Below are positions 35,799-44,533 of a stretch of DNA of 64,000 bases, piece by piece. A program made the translations under genes and the position numbers. The stretch lies in NCBI GenBank assembly GCA_947626195.1, contig CANQRF010000001.1:62001-126000 (forward strand), read 5' to 3'. This DNA is from an uncultured Eggerthellaceae bacterium. Lineage in GTDB: Bacteria; Actinomycetota; Coriobacteriia; Coriobacteriales; Eggerthellaceae. The notes under the pieces are model-generated. The model was not told the DNA's origin. It saw nothing but the letters and a program-made list of their open reading frames with translations, and searched no databases. Positions within the stretch are counted from its first letter, which is position 1; every line of letters starts with the position of its first letter.

Positions 35799-38435
35799 CT
35801 AGAGAAGCATCTCCCGTGCCTTCGCCAAGGCGTCGTCGATGCCCTCGGCGTTCTTCCCGCCCGCCTGGGCCATGGCCGGCTTTCCCCCTCCGCCGCCGCC
35901 GATGGAAGGTGCGATGGCCTTCACGATGGCGCCGGCATTGAATCCGGCCGCGACCGCCTCGTCGGATCCCGCGGCGAAGATGACCGGCTTGCCGTTCTGC
36001 ACCGACGCGAGCACCACGGCTCCGGGGCGATCCATGCGCGCGCGGATGATGTCCCACGAATTGCGGAAGCCGCTCGTGTCGCGGATGTCGGTGCGCGTGA
36101 CGATGACGGGATAGCCCGCCTTCGCATCCCGCACCATGCCGAGAAGCGCATTCACGCCGTCGTCGGACACCGCTTCCTTCAAGCGCTTGCTCTTGGTCTG
36201 CAGCTCCTTGAGCGCCTTGAGGTTCGCGACCGTCCGCTCGCTCACGTCGAAGATCGGCACGCGCAGCTCCGCCGCCGTCTCCTTCAGCTCGGCCTCCACC
36301 TTGTTGATGTAGGCAAGCGCGCCGTAGCTTGTCACCGCCTCGATGCGGCGCAGGTTCGCGCCGACGCTCGATTCGGACATGATCTTGATGAAGCCGATCT
36401 CGGCGGTATTGCGCACATGGCAGCCGCCGCAGAGCTCCTGCGAGAACTCTCCCGCCGCCACCACGCGCACGCGCTCGCCGTACTTCTCGCCGAAGAGCGC
36501 CGTGACGCCGCTTTCGCGCGCCTCGGAGAGCGAGGTCTCGTAGATGGTCGTCGGCGTGGCCTGCATGACGACGTTGTTCGCGATGCGCTCCACCTCCGCG
36601 ATCTGCTCCGGCGTCATCGCCTCGAAGTGCGTGAAGTCGAAGCGCAGCCGGTCGGGCCCCACGTAGCTGCCTGCTTGGCGCACATGGTCGCCGAGCACCT
36701 TGCAAAGCGAGGCGTGGAGGATGTGCGTCGCCGTATGGTTGCGCTCGATGCTCGCGCGGCGAAGGGCGTCCACCGTCACATGGATCGTGTCGCCCACGGC
36801 GATTTCGCCTTCCTCGACGCAAACCGAATGTGCGTAAAGCCCTGCCTCGGGCAGCTGCGTGTCCAAAACGTAGGCGCGCATCTCGGTGGATTCAAACAGG
36901 CCCGTGTCGCCGATCTCGCCGCCCATCTCGCCGTAGAACGGCGTGGCGTCGAGGATGACCTCCGCCGTCTCACCGGCGAAGACTTTCTCGGCCCTCTCGC
37001 CGTCTTTCACGATGGCGGTGACCGTCGCCTCGCCTGAGGTGGTGTCGTAGCCGTAGAAGCGCGTGGCCCCGAGCTCGGCGCGCAGCTGCGCATGGATGCC
37101 GCCATAGGTCGACCAGGCGGCCTCGGTGTCTTTCGTGTTCGCCAAGCGGGCGCGGTCGCGCTGCTCTTCCATGAGGCGCAGGAACCCATCGCCATCCACG
37201 GCGATGCCGCGCTCCTCGGCTATTTCGCGCGTGACCTCGATCGGGAAGCCGTAGGTGTCGTGAAGCGTGAACGCGACCTCTCCCGGCAGCAGGTCTCCCT
37301 CAAGATCGCTGAGCGCTTGCTCCAGATAGGCTTGCCCGTTCTTCAGCGTGTTGCCGAAACGCTCTTCCTCCGAGAGGATGACGCGCCTCGCCAGCTCGCG
37401 GTTCTCCACGATCTCGGGATACACGTGCCCCATGAGGCGCACGATCTCGTCCACATAGTCATTCAAGAACGGCCCTTGGATGCCGATGAGCTGGGCCTTC
37501 ATGACGGCACGGCGAAGCAGATGGCGCAGCACATAGCCGCGCCCCTCGTTCGAGGGCAAGATGCCGTCCGAGATCATGAAGGTGACGGAGCGCGAATGGT
37601 CGGCGATGATGCGAAGCGAAAGATCCGATTTCGGATCGCTGCCATAGGCGATGCCCGAAAGGCGCTCCCCCACCGCGACGAGCGAGCGGAGCACATCGGT
37701 CTCGTAATTGGATTGCACGCCCTGAAGGATGGCGGCGATGCGCTCAAGGCCCATTCCCGTGTCGATGTTCTTCTTCGGAAGCGGGACGAGCGTGCCATCT
37801 TCCTGGCCGTCGTATTGCGTGAAGACGCAGTTCCAATACTCGAGGAAGCGGTCGCAATCGCAGCCCGGGCCGCAGGTCGGCTTGCCGCAGCCGAATTCCT
37901 CGCCCTGATCGTAATAGAGCTCCGAGCAGGGGCCGCAAGGGCCGGTCGGTCCGGCGCGCCAGAAGTTGTCTTCCTCTCCAAGCCGCGAGATATGGCTCTC
38001 TGGAACGCCGAGGCCCTTCCAAATGTCGATCGTCTCATCGTCGTCGACGAAGACCGTGAAATAGAGGCGGTCTTTGTCGAGGCCGAGGACGTTCACGGAA
38101 TAGTCGAGCGCCCAGGCGCACATCTCCTTCTTGAAATAGGCGCCGAAGCTGAAGTTGCCGAGCATCTCGAAAAACGAGAGATGGCGCCCCGTCGTTCCGA
38201 TGATGTCGATGTCGTTCGTGCGGACGCATTTCTGCACGGTCGTCGTGCCGATGTAGGCAGGATCGAGCTGCTTCTGCTGGAGGAAATATGGTTTGAACTG
38301 CACCATGCCGGCGCTCGTCAGCAGAAGCGACGGGTCGTCGGGTATGAGCGATGAGGACGGCATGCGCAAGCAACCCTTCACCTCAAAGTAGTGCAGGAAC
38401 GATTCGCGAATTTCAGCTGTTGTCATATATTTCAT
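35799..38435 (-). CDS. alaS: Alanine-tRNA ligase
   Basis: This 878-residue class II synthetase charges tRNA-Ala. The N-terminal aminoacylation core begins with TTAEIRESFLHYFEVKG, and the editing domain zinc ligands are in NHTATHILHASL and CGGCHVRNT. The C-terminal DHHA1 domain ends with SIGGGGGGKPAMAQAGG. Length and domain order match the family. It starts 12 bp after the AI-2E-family gene and is followed closely by ruvX. Confidence 0.97.
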   Translation of the reverse strand: MKYMTTAEIRESFLHYFEVKGCLRMPSSSLIPDDPSLLLTSAGMVQFKPYFLQQKQLDPAYIGTTTVQKCVRTNDIDIIGTTGRHLSFFEMLGNFSFGAYFKKEMCAWALDYSVNVLGLDKDRLYFTVFVDDDETIDIWKGLGVPESHISRLGEEDNFWRAGPTGPCGPCSELYYDQGEEFGCGKPTCGPGCDCDRFLEYWNCVFTQYDGQEDGTLVPLPKKNIDTGMGLERIAAILQGVQSNYETDVLRSLVAVGERLSGIAYGSDPKSDLSLRIIADHSRSVTFMISDGILPSNEGRGYVLRHLLRRAVMKAQLIGIQGPFLNDYVDEIVRLMGHVYPEIVENRELARRVILSEEERFGNTLKNGQAYLEQALSDLEGDLLPGEVAFTLHDTYGFPIEVTREIAEERGIAVDGDGFLRLMEEQRDRARLANTKDTEAAWSTYGGIHAQLRAELGATRFYGYDTTSGEATVTAIVKDGERAEKVFAGETAEVILDATPFYGEMGGEIGDTGLFESTEMRAYVLDTQLPEAGLYAHSVCVEEGEIAVGDTIHVTVDALRRASIERNHTATHILHASLCKVLGDHVRQAGSYVGPDRLRFDFTHFEAMTPEQIAEVERIANNVVMQATPTTIYETSLSEARESGVTALFGEKYGERVRVVAAGEFSQELCGGCHVRNTAEIGFIKIMSESSVGANLRRIEAVTSYGALAYINKVEAELKETAAELRVPIFDVSERTVANLKALKELQTKSKRLKEAVSDDGVNALLGMVRDAKAGYPVIVTRTDIRDTSGFRNSWDIIRARMDRPGAVVLASVQNGKPVIFAAGSDEAVAAGFNAGAIVKAIAPSIGGGGGGKPAMAQAGGKNAEGIDDALAKAREMLL

Positions 38436-38447
38436 GGTCTATGCGCT

Positions 38448-39872
38448 TCACTTCTCTTTGCTTTGGTTGGTTTCGGCTTCCTCGTCGCGCTCCTCGCCGT
38501 CCAAGCTCTCCCTTCTCGTCCAGTGGCGCTTGCCCTTCAAGCGCTCGCTGTGATTCAAATGGTGGTGCCTCGGCGATTCGACGACATTGCCGCCTCCGGG
38601 AGAGGTCGCGTCGCCCATCGGATCGACGTCGGTTCCAGGCGCTGGCTTTCCTTTGAACAAAACGCCGTCCTCTGCAACGATGCGCCGCCCGTTGCGCTTC
38701 TCGAAATAATACACGAAGATCGACTTGGCGACCGCAACGGCAGGGATGGAAAGCAGCATCCCGACGAGAGATCCGGTGAGTCCGCTCATGGCGCCGCCAA
38801 TCGCCGATCCCGCCATCAAGGCGAGGAAGGTGAGCGCCGGATGCACGTCGACCGAATTCGACATGATCTTCGGCGAGATGAAGGTGTAGACGAACTGCTG
38901 GATGATGACGGTGCCGACAAGCGCGATGATCGCGACAAGGGGGCTCACGAAAATGCCGACGATCGCCGCGAGCGCACCGCCGAGCCAAGGCCCGATGATG
39001 GGAACGATGTTGAGGAAGCCGGTGATGACGCCCAAGGCGGCGGCGTTGGGAATCCCGAGAACCGCAAAGAGGACTCCGCATGCGATGCCGATGCTTGCGC
39101 ACTGCAGAAGCAGGGCTTTCAGATAGCCGCCCATGACCCGCGTGAAGGTGACATGCAGAAACTTCGCGTCCTCAACGTGCTTCTCATCGACAAGGCGCAT
39201 CACCTCTCGCCCCATCTGCGGAAGCTCCATGAGCACCCAAAAGGCGATGACAAACGCGAAGCCGATAGCCACAAGCCCGTTGACCAGCGCCGATCCGGCT
39301 GAGACAAGCCCGTTTGCACTCGCCTCGGCGAGCTTCGACGCCATCGACGTGAGCTGGTCTTGCAACTGCGTGATGACATTGCGGATCGTCTCGTTGTCAA
39401 AGAACTGAACGTGCTCGCTATAGAGGGAATTGCCCCAGGCGATGATCTCCTTCATATAACGGGGGATCGAATCCATGAGATTGGTGAACTGAGAGGAAAA
39501 GCCGAAGACCGGCGAGAATAACAGAAGCCCCAAAAGTACGATGACCACGATCATCACCACATAGGCGATTATCGTTCCCGCAAGGCGCCCGATGCCGCGT
39601 TCCTCAAGTTTGTTGACGATCCCCCTCAGGCAAAAGACGATGATGACGGTCCAGATGATCATGCTGACCGGTATTGCCAGCAGGTTCAGCAGATAGACGA
39701 CGACTACCGTGAGGAGCGCCACGGCGACGATGGTCCAAGTGGTGAGGAACCACCGCCGAAGACGCGCTTCCTTCGCCATCCCTGCGGCGAGGCTTGCAGC
39801 CGAGGAAGCCTCTGCGGCCTTTTGCGAACCCGTTATACTGTCCCTGCTGGTGTTCTTCGGATCTCGTTCCAT
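38448..39872 (-). CDS. AI-2E family transporter
   Basis: The 474-residue protein has about eight membrane helices and the PurR/AI-2E-exporter hallmarks: a GIPNAAALGVITGFLNIVP region followed by the GPWLGG turn. Family members export AI-2 or act as Na+/H+ antiporters; which applies is unknown. Both ends are hydrophilic: about 40 residues at the N-terminus and a charged C-terminal tail of about 60 residues rich in His/Arg/Glu. Start ATG 39872 has a GAGG site. The alaS neighbourhood is common for this family. Confidence 0.9.
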   Translation of the reverse strand: MERDPKNTSRDSITGSQKAAEASSAASLAAGMAKEARLRRWFLTTWTIVAVALLTVVVVYLLNLLAIPVSMIIWTVIIVFCLRGIVNKLEERGIGRLAGTIIAYVVMIVVIVLLGLLLFSPVFGFSSQFTNLMDSIPRYMKEIIAWGNSLYSEHVQFFDNETIRNVITQLQDQLTSMASKLAEASANGLVSAGSALVNGLVAIGFAFVIAFWVLMELPQMGREVMRLVDEKHVEDAKFLHVTFTRVMGGYLKALLLQCASIGIACGVLFAVLGIPNAAALGVITGFLNIVPIIGPWLGGALAAIVGIFVSPLVAIIALVGTVIIQQFVYTFISPKIMSNSVDVHPALTFLALMAGSAIGGAMSGLTGSLVGMLLSIPAVAVAKSIFVYYFEKRNGRRIVAEDGVLFKGKPAPGTDVDPMGDATSPGGGNVVESPRHHHLNHSERLKGKRHWTRRESLDGEERDEEAETNQSKEK

Positions 39873-39912
39873 GTAACCTCGCGCAATGTCTTACCGCATA
39901 GCATCCAATTGC

Positions 39913-40626
39913 TTATTCGGCGTTTTTCCCGCCTTCGGCGTCCGTCGCCTCTGCTGCAGCGCTTTCCGTTGCCGTTTCGCCTTCGGGGTCCATCGCATCG
40001 AGGATCACATCGCGCGTGGAGGCGATCTTCTCGGAGAGCTCCTTCTCGTTGGCGGCCTCGGCGGCCTGCTTCTCTTCACGCGCCGCCTTGCGATCCGCCA
40101 TCTTCTGACGTTGTTCCTTGGCCGCGTCCACGGCGGCGTCCACCGAAGCGTCGACAAATTCGGCAACGGCGCCTTTCGGCTCGGCGTCTTCGGCGCCGCC
40201 GAGCTTCATCGATTCGTTGCTCGCGTATTTCGGCTTGAAGACCGAGCGCACCTTCTTCGTCACCGAATTCACGAACTCCACCGGAGCGCTCGTCACCGTG
40301 TCGACCGCGCCCACCGCCTTGTTCACTGAACCGGTGATGTCGGTGACGTTCTCGAGGATCTGGTCGACGCGCATGATCTCAAGGTTCGCCGCATCCACGG
40401 TGAGCGACACGCGCTCGACCAGCGGATCGACCTTCGTGATAACCGGCTCGAGATCGGCCGTGATCTTCTTGATCGAGGCAAGGGAGGGATCGATCTCCTC
40501 TTTTATGGCAGTGACGGTTTTCCGCGTTTTGCGGATGGTAAGAGCGAGCTCGACGACAAACCAGACGAGTCCAACGCCGACGATGATATACACAATCGGT
40601 AAGATAATGCCGAGGACGTCGTTCAT
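39913..40626 (-). CDS. DUF948 domain protein
   Basis: This 237-residue protein has an N-terminal membrane helix (residues 7-28) and then a DUF948 region with long helices and regular hydrophobic spacing (ADLEPVITKVDPLVERV). The charged Ala/Glu-rich C-terminus is probably coiled coil. ATG 40626 follows AGGAGG. Members are general-stress membrane proteins of unknown role. Confidence 0.85.
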   Translation of the reverse strand: MNDVLGIILPIVYIIVGVGLVWFVVELALTIRKTRKTVTAIKEEIDPSLASIKKITADLEPVITKVDPLVERVSLTVDAANLEIMRVDQILENVTDITGSVNKAVGAVDTVTSAPVEFVNSVTKKVRSVFKPKYASNESMKLGGAEDAEPKGAVAEFVDASVDAAVDAAKEQRQKMADRKAAREEKQAAEAANEKELSEKIASTRDVILDAMDPEGETATESAAAEATDAEGGKNAE

Positions 40627-40669
40627 ATCTGCCTCCTGACAACCTTTCGCCTCGAAAAACAGTCCTTGC

Positions 40670-42052
40670 CTATTCTATCGGTGACTGCTTCCCTCTCTTA
40701 CGAGTTTTTTGAGGAGTTTCCTCCGTGTTACCCGCATCTTTCCCGCTCGCCCTGTCGCGCTGCGTCGCCTCGGTCCGATATGCCTCCCATCCGCGTTCGG
40801 TGGGATGGTAGAAGCAGCCCCGTTCGAGCCCATCGGGAAGGTACTGCTGGTCGACCCATCCTCCCGGGTAGCTATGGGGATAGCGGTAGCGGCCGCAGCT
40901 CTCTGCTCCGGGGCGATGGCGATCGCGCAGGTGGTTGGGAACGGAGCGAACCGGCCCTTCGCGCACCTCCTTTTGAGCGGCATCGATTCCCGCAATGACA
41001 GCGTTGCTCTTCGGCGCGAGCGCCAGATAGGTGGCGGCCTGGGCGAGGTTGATGCGGCATTCGGGGTAGCCGATCACCTCGGCGGCCTTAAACGCCGCCT
41101 CCGCCACGAGGATCGCCTGCGGATCGGCGTTTCCGATGTCCTCAGAGGCGGCGATGAGCATCCTGCGCGCAATGAATTTCGGGTCCTCCCCGCCCTCGAT
41201 CATGCGCGCGAGCCAATAGAGCGCCGCATCGGGATCGCTGCCCCGCATCGATTTGATGAAGGCCGAGATCACGTCGTAGTGCATGTCCTTGTTTTTATCA
41301 TAGGGAATCGCCCGATGGGGCGTCGCGGCAGTGACTTGGGCCTCGCCGATGAGCGCAGGCTGCTTCCTCGTGCCGGGCGCGATGAGCGAGGCCGCGAGCT
41401 CCAACGTGGTGAGAGCGCCCCGGGCATCGCCGCCCGAAGCCACGATGATCGCGTCGCGCGCCCCGTCGGAGAGCTCATAGGCGCCGTCGAGGCCGCGCTT
41501 GTCGTCGCAGGCGCGCTCAAGCACGACGGCGATCTCCTCATCGGTGAGATTGTGCAGCTCCACGATGCGCGAACGGGAGATGAGGGCGGAGTTCACCTCG
41601 AAGAAGGGATTCTCCGTCGTCGCGCCGATCAGCACGACGAGCCGATCCTCCACCGCATGGAGCAGGGCGTCCTGCTGCGAGCGGTTGAAGCGGTGTATCT
41701 CGTCAACGAAAAGGATCGTGCGCTCACCGAAGGTGCCGAGGCGCTCCTTCGCCGCCGCTATCTCGCGTCGGAGATCGGAGACGGTGCCGCCGATTGCGGA
41801 GACCTCGACAAAGACCGCCTTCGTCGTCTCGGCGATGATATGGGCGAGCGAGGTCTTCCCCGTGCCCGCTGGTCCGAAGAAGATCACCGACGAGAGAGCG
41901 TCCTGCTCGATGGCCGAGCGCAACCAGCTTCCCTCGCCCACCGCTTCCTGCTGCCCCACAAGCTCATCGAGCGTGCGCGGGCGCATGCGCACCGCGAGCG
42001 GCGCCGCCTTGGCGATTTGCGCGTCCTCTATTTCGCGAAAGAGCGTATCCAT
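40670..42052 (-). CDS. rarA: Replication-associated recombination protein A
   Basis: This is a 460-residue AAA+ ATPase of the RarA/MgsA clamp-loader-like family that acts at stalled forks. Walker A is FGPAGTGKTSLAH, Walker B is LFVDEIHRF, and sensor 1 is IGATTENPFFEVN. The C-terminal tetramerisation region includes RGSDPDAALYWLARM. ATG 42052 has no ribosome site, but TAGTAT lies about 7 nt upstream, so a leaderless mRNA is possible; an in-frame GTG at 42088 is the alternative. The last 40 residues are Lys/Arg/Thr-rich. It is the first gene of the long minus-strand block. Confidence 0.93.
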   Translation of the reverse strand: MDTLFREIEDAQIAKAAPLAVRMRPRTLDELVGQQEAVGEGSWLRSAIEQDALSSVIFFGPAGTGKTSLAHIIAETTKAVFVEVSAIGGTVSDLRREIAAAKERLGTFGERTILFVDEIHRFNRSQQDALLHAVEDRLVVLIGATTENPFFEVNSALISRSRIVELHNLTDEEIAVVLERACDDKRGLDGAYELSDGARDAIIVASGGDARGALTTLELAASLIAPGTRKQPALIGEAQVTAATPHRAIPYDKNKDMHYDVISAFIKSMRGSDPDAALYWLARMIEGGEDPKFIARRMLIAASEDIGNADPQAILVAEAAFKAAEVIGYPECRINLAQAATYLALAPKSNAVIAGIDAAQKEVREGPVRSVPNHLRDRHRPGAESCGRYRYPHSYPGGWVDQQYLPDGLERGCFYHPTERGWEAYRTEATQRDRASGKDAGNTEETPQKTRKRGKQSPIE

Positions 42053-42243
42053 AACCGTTATACTAGCATGTTCGTATGCAGCTAGCACCCCCTCAAACAG
42101 AAGGCGGAATTGAGGTGCCTAACACGATGGAGGCAGACGTTTTGTTCGGTTTACCTGCGTCTTTGCAGAACATACACGTTGAATGCACAACTTCTCCAAA
42201 GGCGGCACACAGGTTATTCAAGTATGACCTTTATACTTAGTTT

Positions 42244-42368
42244 TACCAAGCAGAAAGATTCTCCGTTTTTGCTTGTCTGCTTAATCTTTCATAAGCAGAG
42301 CGGCAGTCAGTGCCGCACATCCCCTCCTTGAGGTCCGGCGAGCTCCCCTCTCGCCGGACCATTCCTTT
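42244..42368 (+). ncRNA. Candidate small RNA with switch-like hairpins
   Basis: On the plus strand, three hairpins follow one another: TCTGCTTA/TAAGCAGA (42276-42283 with 42292-42299), GCGGCA/TGCCGC (42300-42305 with 42311-42316) and the terminator. The segment TCTGCTT can instead pair with an upstream AAGCAGA (42249-42255), and GAAAGATT (42253-42260) with AATCTTTC (42283-42290), so two folds are mutually exclusive. A possible -10, TATACT, is at 42232-42237; the -35 is poor. No plus-strand gene follows for more than 6 kb, so this would be a stand-alone RNA. Confidence 0.35.
42332..42368 (+). terminator. Strong plus-strand intrinsic terminator
   Basis: An 11-bp perfect GC-rich stem (42332-42342 with 42350-42360) with a 7-nt loop is followed by ATTCCTTTTT. 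It is oriented against both flanking genes, so it implies an unannotated plus-strand transcript. Confidence 0.8.
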
Positions 42369-42456
42369 TTCAGAGCCTGAATCGACCCCGCCCCCGCAAA
42401 GCCTGTAGGCCCGATGTCAAACCCCTGCACGTCCCGACGTCATGCAGGCTTACTAT

Positions 42457-42485
42457 CAAATCACGATTTGACAAATCACGATTAT
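42457..42485. promoter_or_regulatory. Repeated CAAATCACGATT operator-like site
   Basis: The 12-mer CAAATCACGATT occurs twice, 15 bp apart. The first copy extends to the palindrome CAAATC-AC-GATTTG (42457-42470). It looks like a protein-binding site. No adjacent regulator explains it. Confidence 0.4.
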
Positions 42486-42602
42486 TAAAAGCACACAGCA
42501 CTTGATTGCAACCGTCTTCACCCGTAATAACGCGTTGCAAAACCCGCTGACCACGAGAAGAGCGAGGGCAACGGGCAGAGATTGCGTGAAATGATTGGCA
42601 GC

Positions 42603-43436
42603 TTATTGCGGGCAGCAGGTTTTCTGCGCTTTGCGGCGTTGGTAGAGGATGTTGTTCGTCTCGATCCACGTGTCGACGGTGCCGGTGTCGAATCCGTCTT
42701 CGGGATCGACGATCAGCGCATACATCTCCTCTTCCTGAAGGAGCGCATCGAGGGCGTCGGTCAGCTGGATCTCGCCCTCCACCGTCGGCTTCGCCTCGGC
42801 GAGCAGCTCCATGACGCGCGGCGTCAGCAGGTAGCGCCCGAACACCGCGAGGTTCGAGGGCGCCTCATCGACGGACGGCTTCTCCACCAGCGAATCGACC
42901 TTCCACACGCCCTCGGAGACCGGCTCTCCCGCGATGATGCCGAAGCGGCTCACCTGATCTTCGGGCACCGGCATCGCGGCGATCACGCTCGCACCGCCGT
43001 GCTCGTTGGAAACGGCCTGCATCGCAGGCAAGATGTTGTTGTCGGGAACCAGCACGTCGCCGAGCAGCACGAAGAAGGGCTCATCGCCGGTCTTCTCGTG
43101 CGCGCAATAGATCGCGTGGCCGAGTCCGAGTGCATCGCACTGGTAGACATAGCTCACGTTGAGGCTGCTCACATGCTCCACCTTCGCGGCAAGATCATCC
43201 TTTCCGCGCGCGCGGAGCGTTTTCACGAGGTTCGGGTGTGGCTTGAAGTGGTCTTCGATCGCCGTTTTGTAGGGGCTGTTGATGATCACCACCTCATCGG
43301 CCGTCGATGCGAGACCTTCCTCGACCACATACTGGATCGCGGGCCGGTCGACCACAAGCATCATTTCCTTGGGTTGGGCCTTCGTCGCGGGAAGGAACCG
43401 CGTTCCAAGTCCTGCGGCAGGAATGAGAGCCTTCAC
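42603..43436 (-). CDS. galU: UTP-glucose-1-phosphate uridylyltransferase
   Basis: The 277-residue enzyme makes UDP-glucose for envelope glycans. GTG 43436 is chosen because AAAGGTGG lies 5 nt upstream and gives the family N-terminus KALIPAAGLGTRFLPATKAQPKE. The GVWKVDSLVEKP and GDVLVPD motifs are intact. It follows the ccm operon after 45 bp on the same strand. It may be read through from it, though the functions are unrelated. Confidence 0.95.
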   Translation of the reverse strand: MKALIPAAGLGTRFLPATKAQPKEMMLVVDRPAIQYVVEEGLASTADEVVIINSPYKTAIEDHFKPHPNLVKTLRARGKDDLAAKVEHVSSLNVSYVYQCDALGLGHAIYCAHEKTGDEPFFVLLGDVLVPDNNILPAMQAVSNEHGGASVIAAMPVPEDQVSRFGIIAGEPVSEGVWKVDSLVEKPSVDEAPSNLAVFGRYLLTPRVMELLAEAKPTVEGEIQLTDALDALLQEEEMYALIVDPEDGFDTGTVDTWIETNNILYQRRKAQKTCCPQ

Positions 43437-43481
43437 GAAAACCACCTTTCACGAAAGAACGCGCTATGTGAGGTTGGCTTA

Positions 43482-43721
43482 TCATACCCCATCTTGCCGT
43501 GGTGTGGCAGAGGTTTCGTCAGCCGCGGCCGATTGCAGTTTCGCCTCCTGCGCGGCGAGCTCCTCCTCAAGAAGCGCCATCTGCGCCTGTGCCTTCTTCG
43601 TTCCCCTCATGATGAAGAGCAGATAGACGAGAAGCGCCACCCAGATGAGCGCGTACGCCGCGATGATGTAGGGCGCCGAGGGGATAACGGTGGAATAGAT
43701 TTGCTCGAGAATCGGATTCAT
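43482..43721 (-). CDS. ccmD: CcmD-like small membrane protein
   Basis: This 79-residue protein has one membrane helix (residues 17-39) followed by a helical Ala/Glu/Gln-rich tail, the usual CcmD build. CcmD assists release of haem-loaded CcmE from CcmABC. Sequence identity in this family is low, so the call rests on position: the start overlaps the ccmC stop by 4 bp (ATGA) and GGAGGAG precedes it. Confidence 0.75.
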   Translation of the reverse strand: MNPILEQIYSTVIPSAPYIIAAYALIWVALLVYLLFIMRGTKKAQAQMALLEEELAAQEAKLQSAAADETSATPRQDGV

Positions 43722-44491
43722 TGTCTCTCCTCCAATGTTTGCTTCATCGCCTCGACGCGCTGCGTGAGCCGTATTTGGTTAAAGCGGGCGCGATAGAGCG
43801 CAAACCCGACGCAGAGAAGCCCGACAAGGCAAACGACAAGGCAGATGCCCATGTCGGCGGTCATGCCGCCTTCGCGCAGCACGACGGGATGGATGCTCGA
43901 GGGAATGAGGCGCGTCACCATGAAGCAGATCGGCACGTCGATGAGCGCGATGATGCTGACGACGGCCGAATAGGTTGCGCTGCGCTCAGGCTCGTCGACG
44001 GCATTGCGCAGAATGAAATACGCGATGACGATGAGCATGAGAATGAGATAGGTGGTCAGCCGCGGCTCCCACGTCCACCACACGCCCCATTCGAAGCGCG
44101 TCCACATCTCGCCGGTGATCATCGTGCAGATAACGAAGAGAAGCGCCACCTCCATCGCCACCTGCGAGCACGAATCGAAGCGCTGCTCCTTCGTCATGAG
44201 GAAGCGGATGGCGTAATAGGCGGCGAACGCCAACGCGATGAAGGAGACGATGGCGACGGGCATGTGGAAGTAGAAGATCTTCTGCGAGATGAGCAGCATC
44301 TGCGATACCATCGAGCCGCCGATGAGCTCGACGCCGTCGACGCTCGCACCATAGACGGGCCCCACCCACAGAAACGCCAGCAGAAAGCCGAGCGTTGAGA
44401 GCACGATGCCCACGCCGAGGATGACGGGGGCCATGCGGTCGGGCCACTGACCTGCCTCGGGCAACTTCACCTCCCGCGTTTTTTCCTTCAT
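43718..44491 (-). CDS. ccmC: Haem exporter subunit CcmC
   Basis: This 257-residue protein has six membrane helices. It presents haem to CcmE at the outer face of the membrane. The tryptophan-rich WWD motif WGVWWTWEPRLT is at 135-146, flanked by the two haem-ligand histidines His76 (FYFHMP) and His201 (SSIHPVV). ATG 44491 follows AAAGGAG. A 42-bp gap separates it from ccmB. Confidence 0.93.
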   Translation of the reverse strand: MKEKTREVKLPEAGQWPDRMAPVILGVGIVLSTLGFLLAFLWVGPVYGASVDGVELIGGSMVSQMLLISQKIFYFHMPVAIVSFIALAFAAYYAIRFLMTKEQRFDSCSQVAMEVALLFVICTMITGEMWTRFEWGVWWTWEPRLTTYLILMLIVIAYFILRNAVDEPERSATYSAVVSIIALIDVPICFMVTRLIPSSIHPVVLREGGMTADMGICLVVCLVGLLCVGFALYRARFNQIRLTQRVEAMKQTLEERQ

Positions 44492-44533
44492 AGGCCATCG
44501 TCTCCTTTCCAGAAATGCCGAGGCGCTTTCCCT

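Larger units (their letters stand above)
42053..42602. other. 550-bp intergenic region between rarA and galU
   Basis: No credible protein gene is present. It holds the rarA upstream region, a plus-strand run of three hairpins ending in a terminator (42276-42368), an imperfect palindrome at 42425-42447 and a direct/inverted repeat around CAAATCACGATT (42457-42485). Base composition is clearly AT-richer than the flanking genes. Confidence 0.6.
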
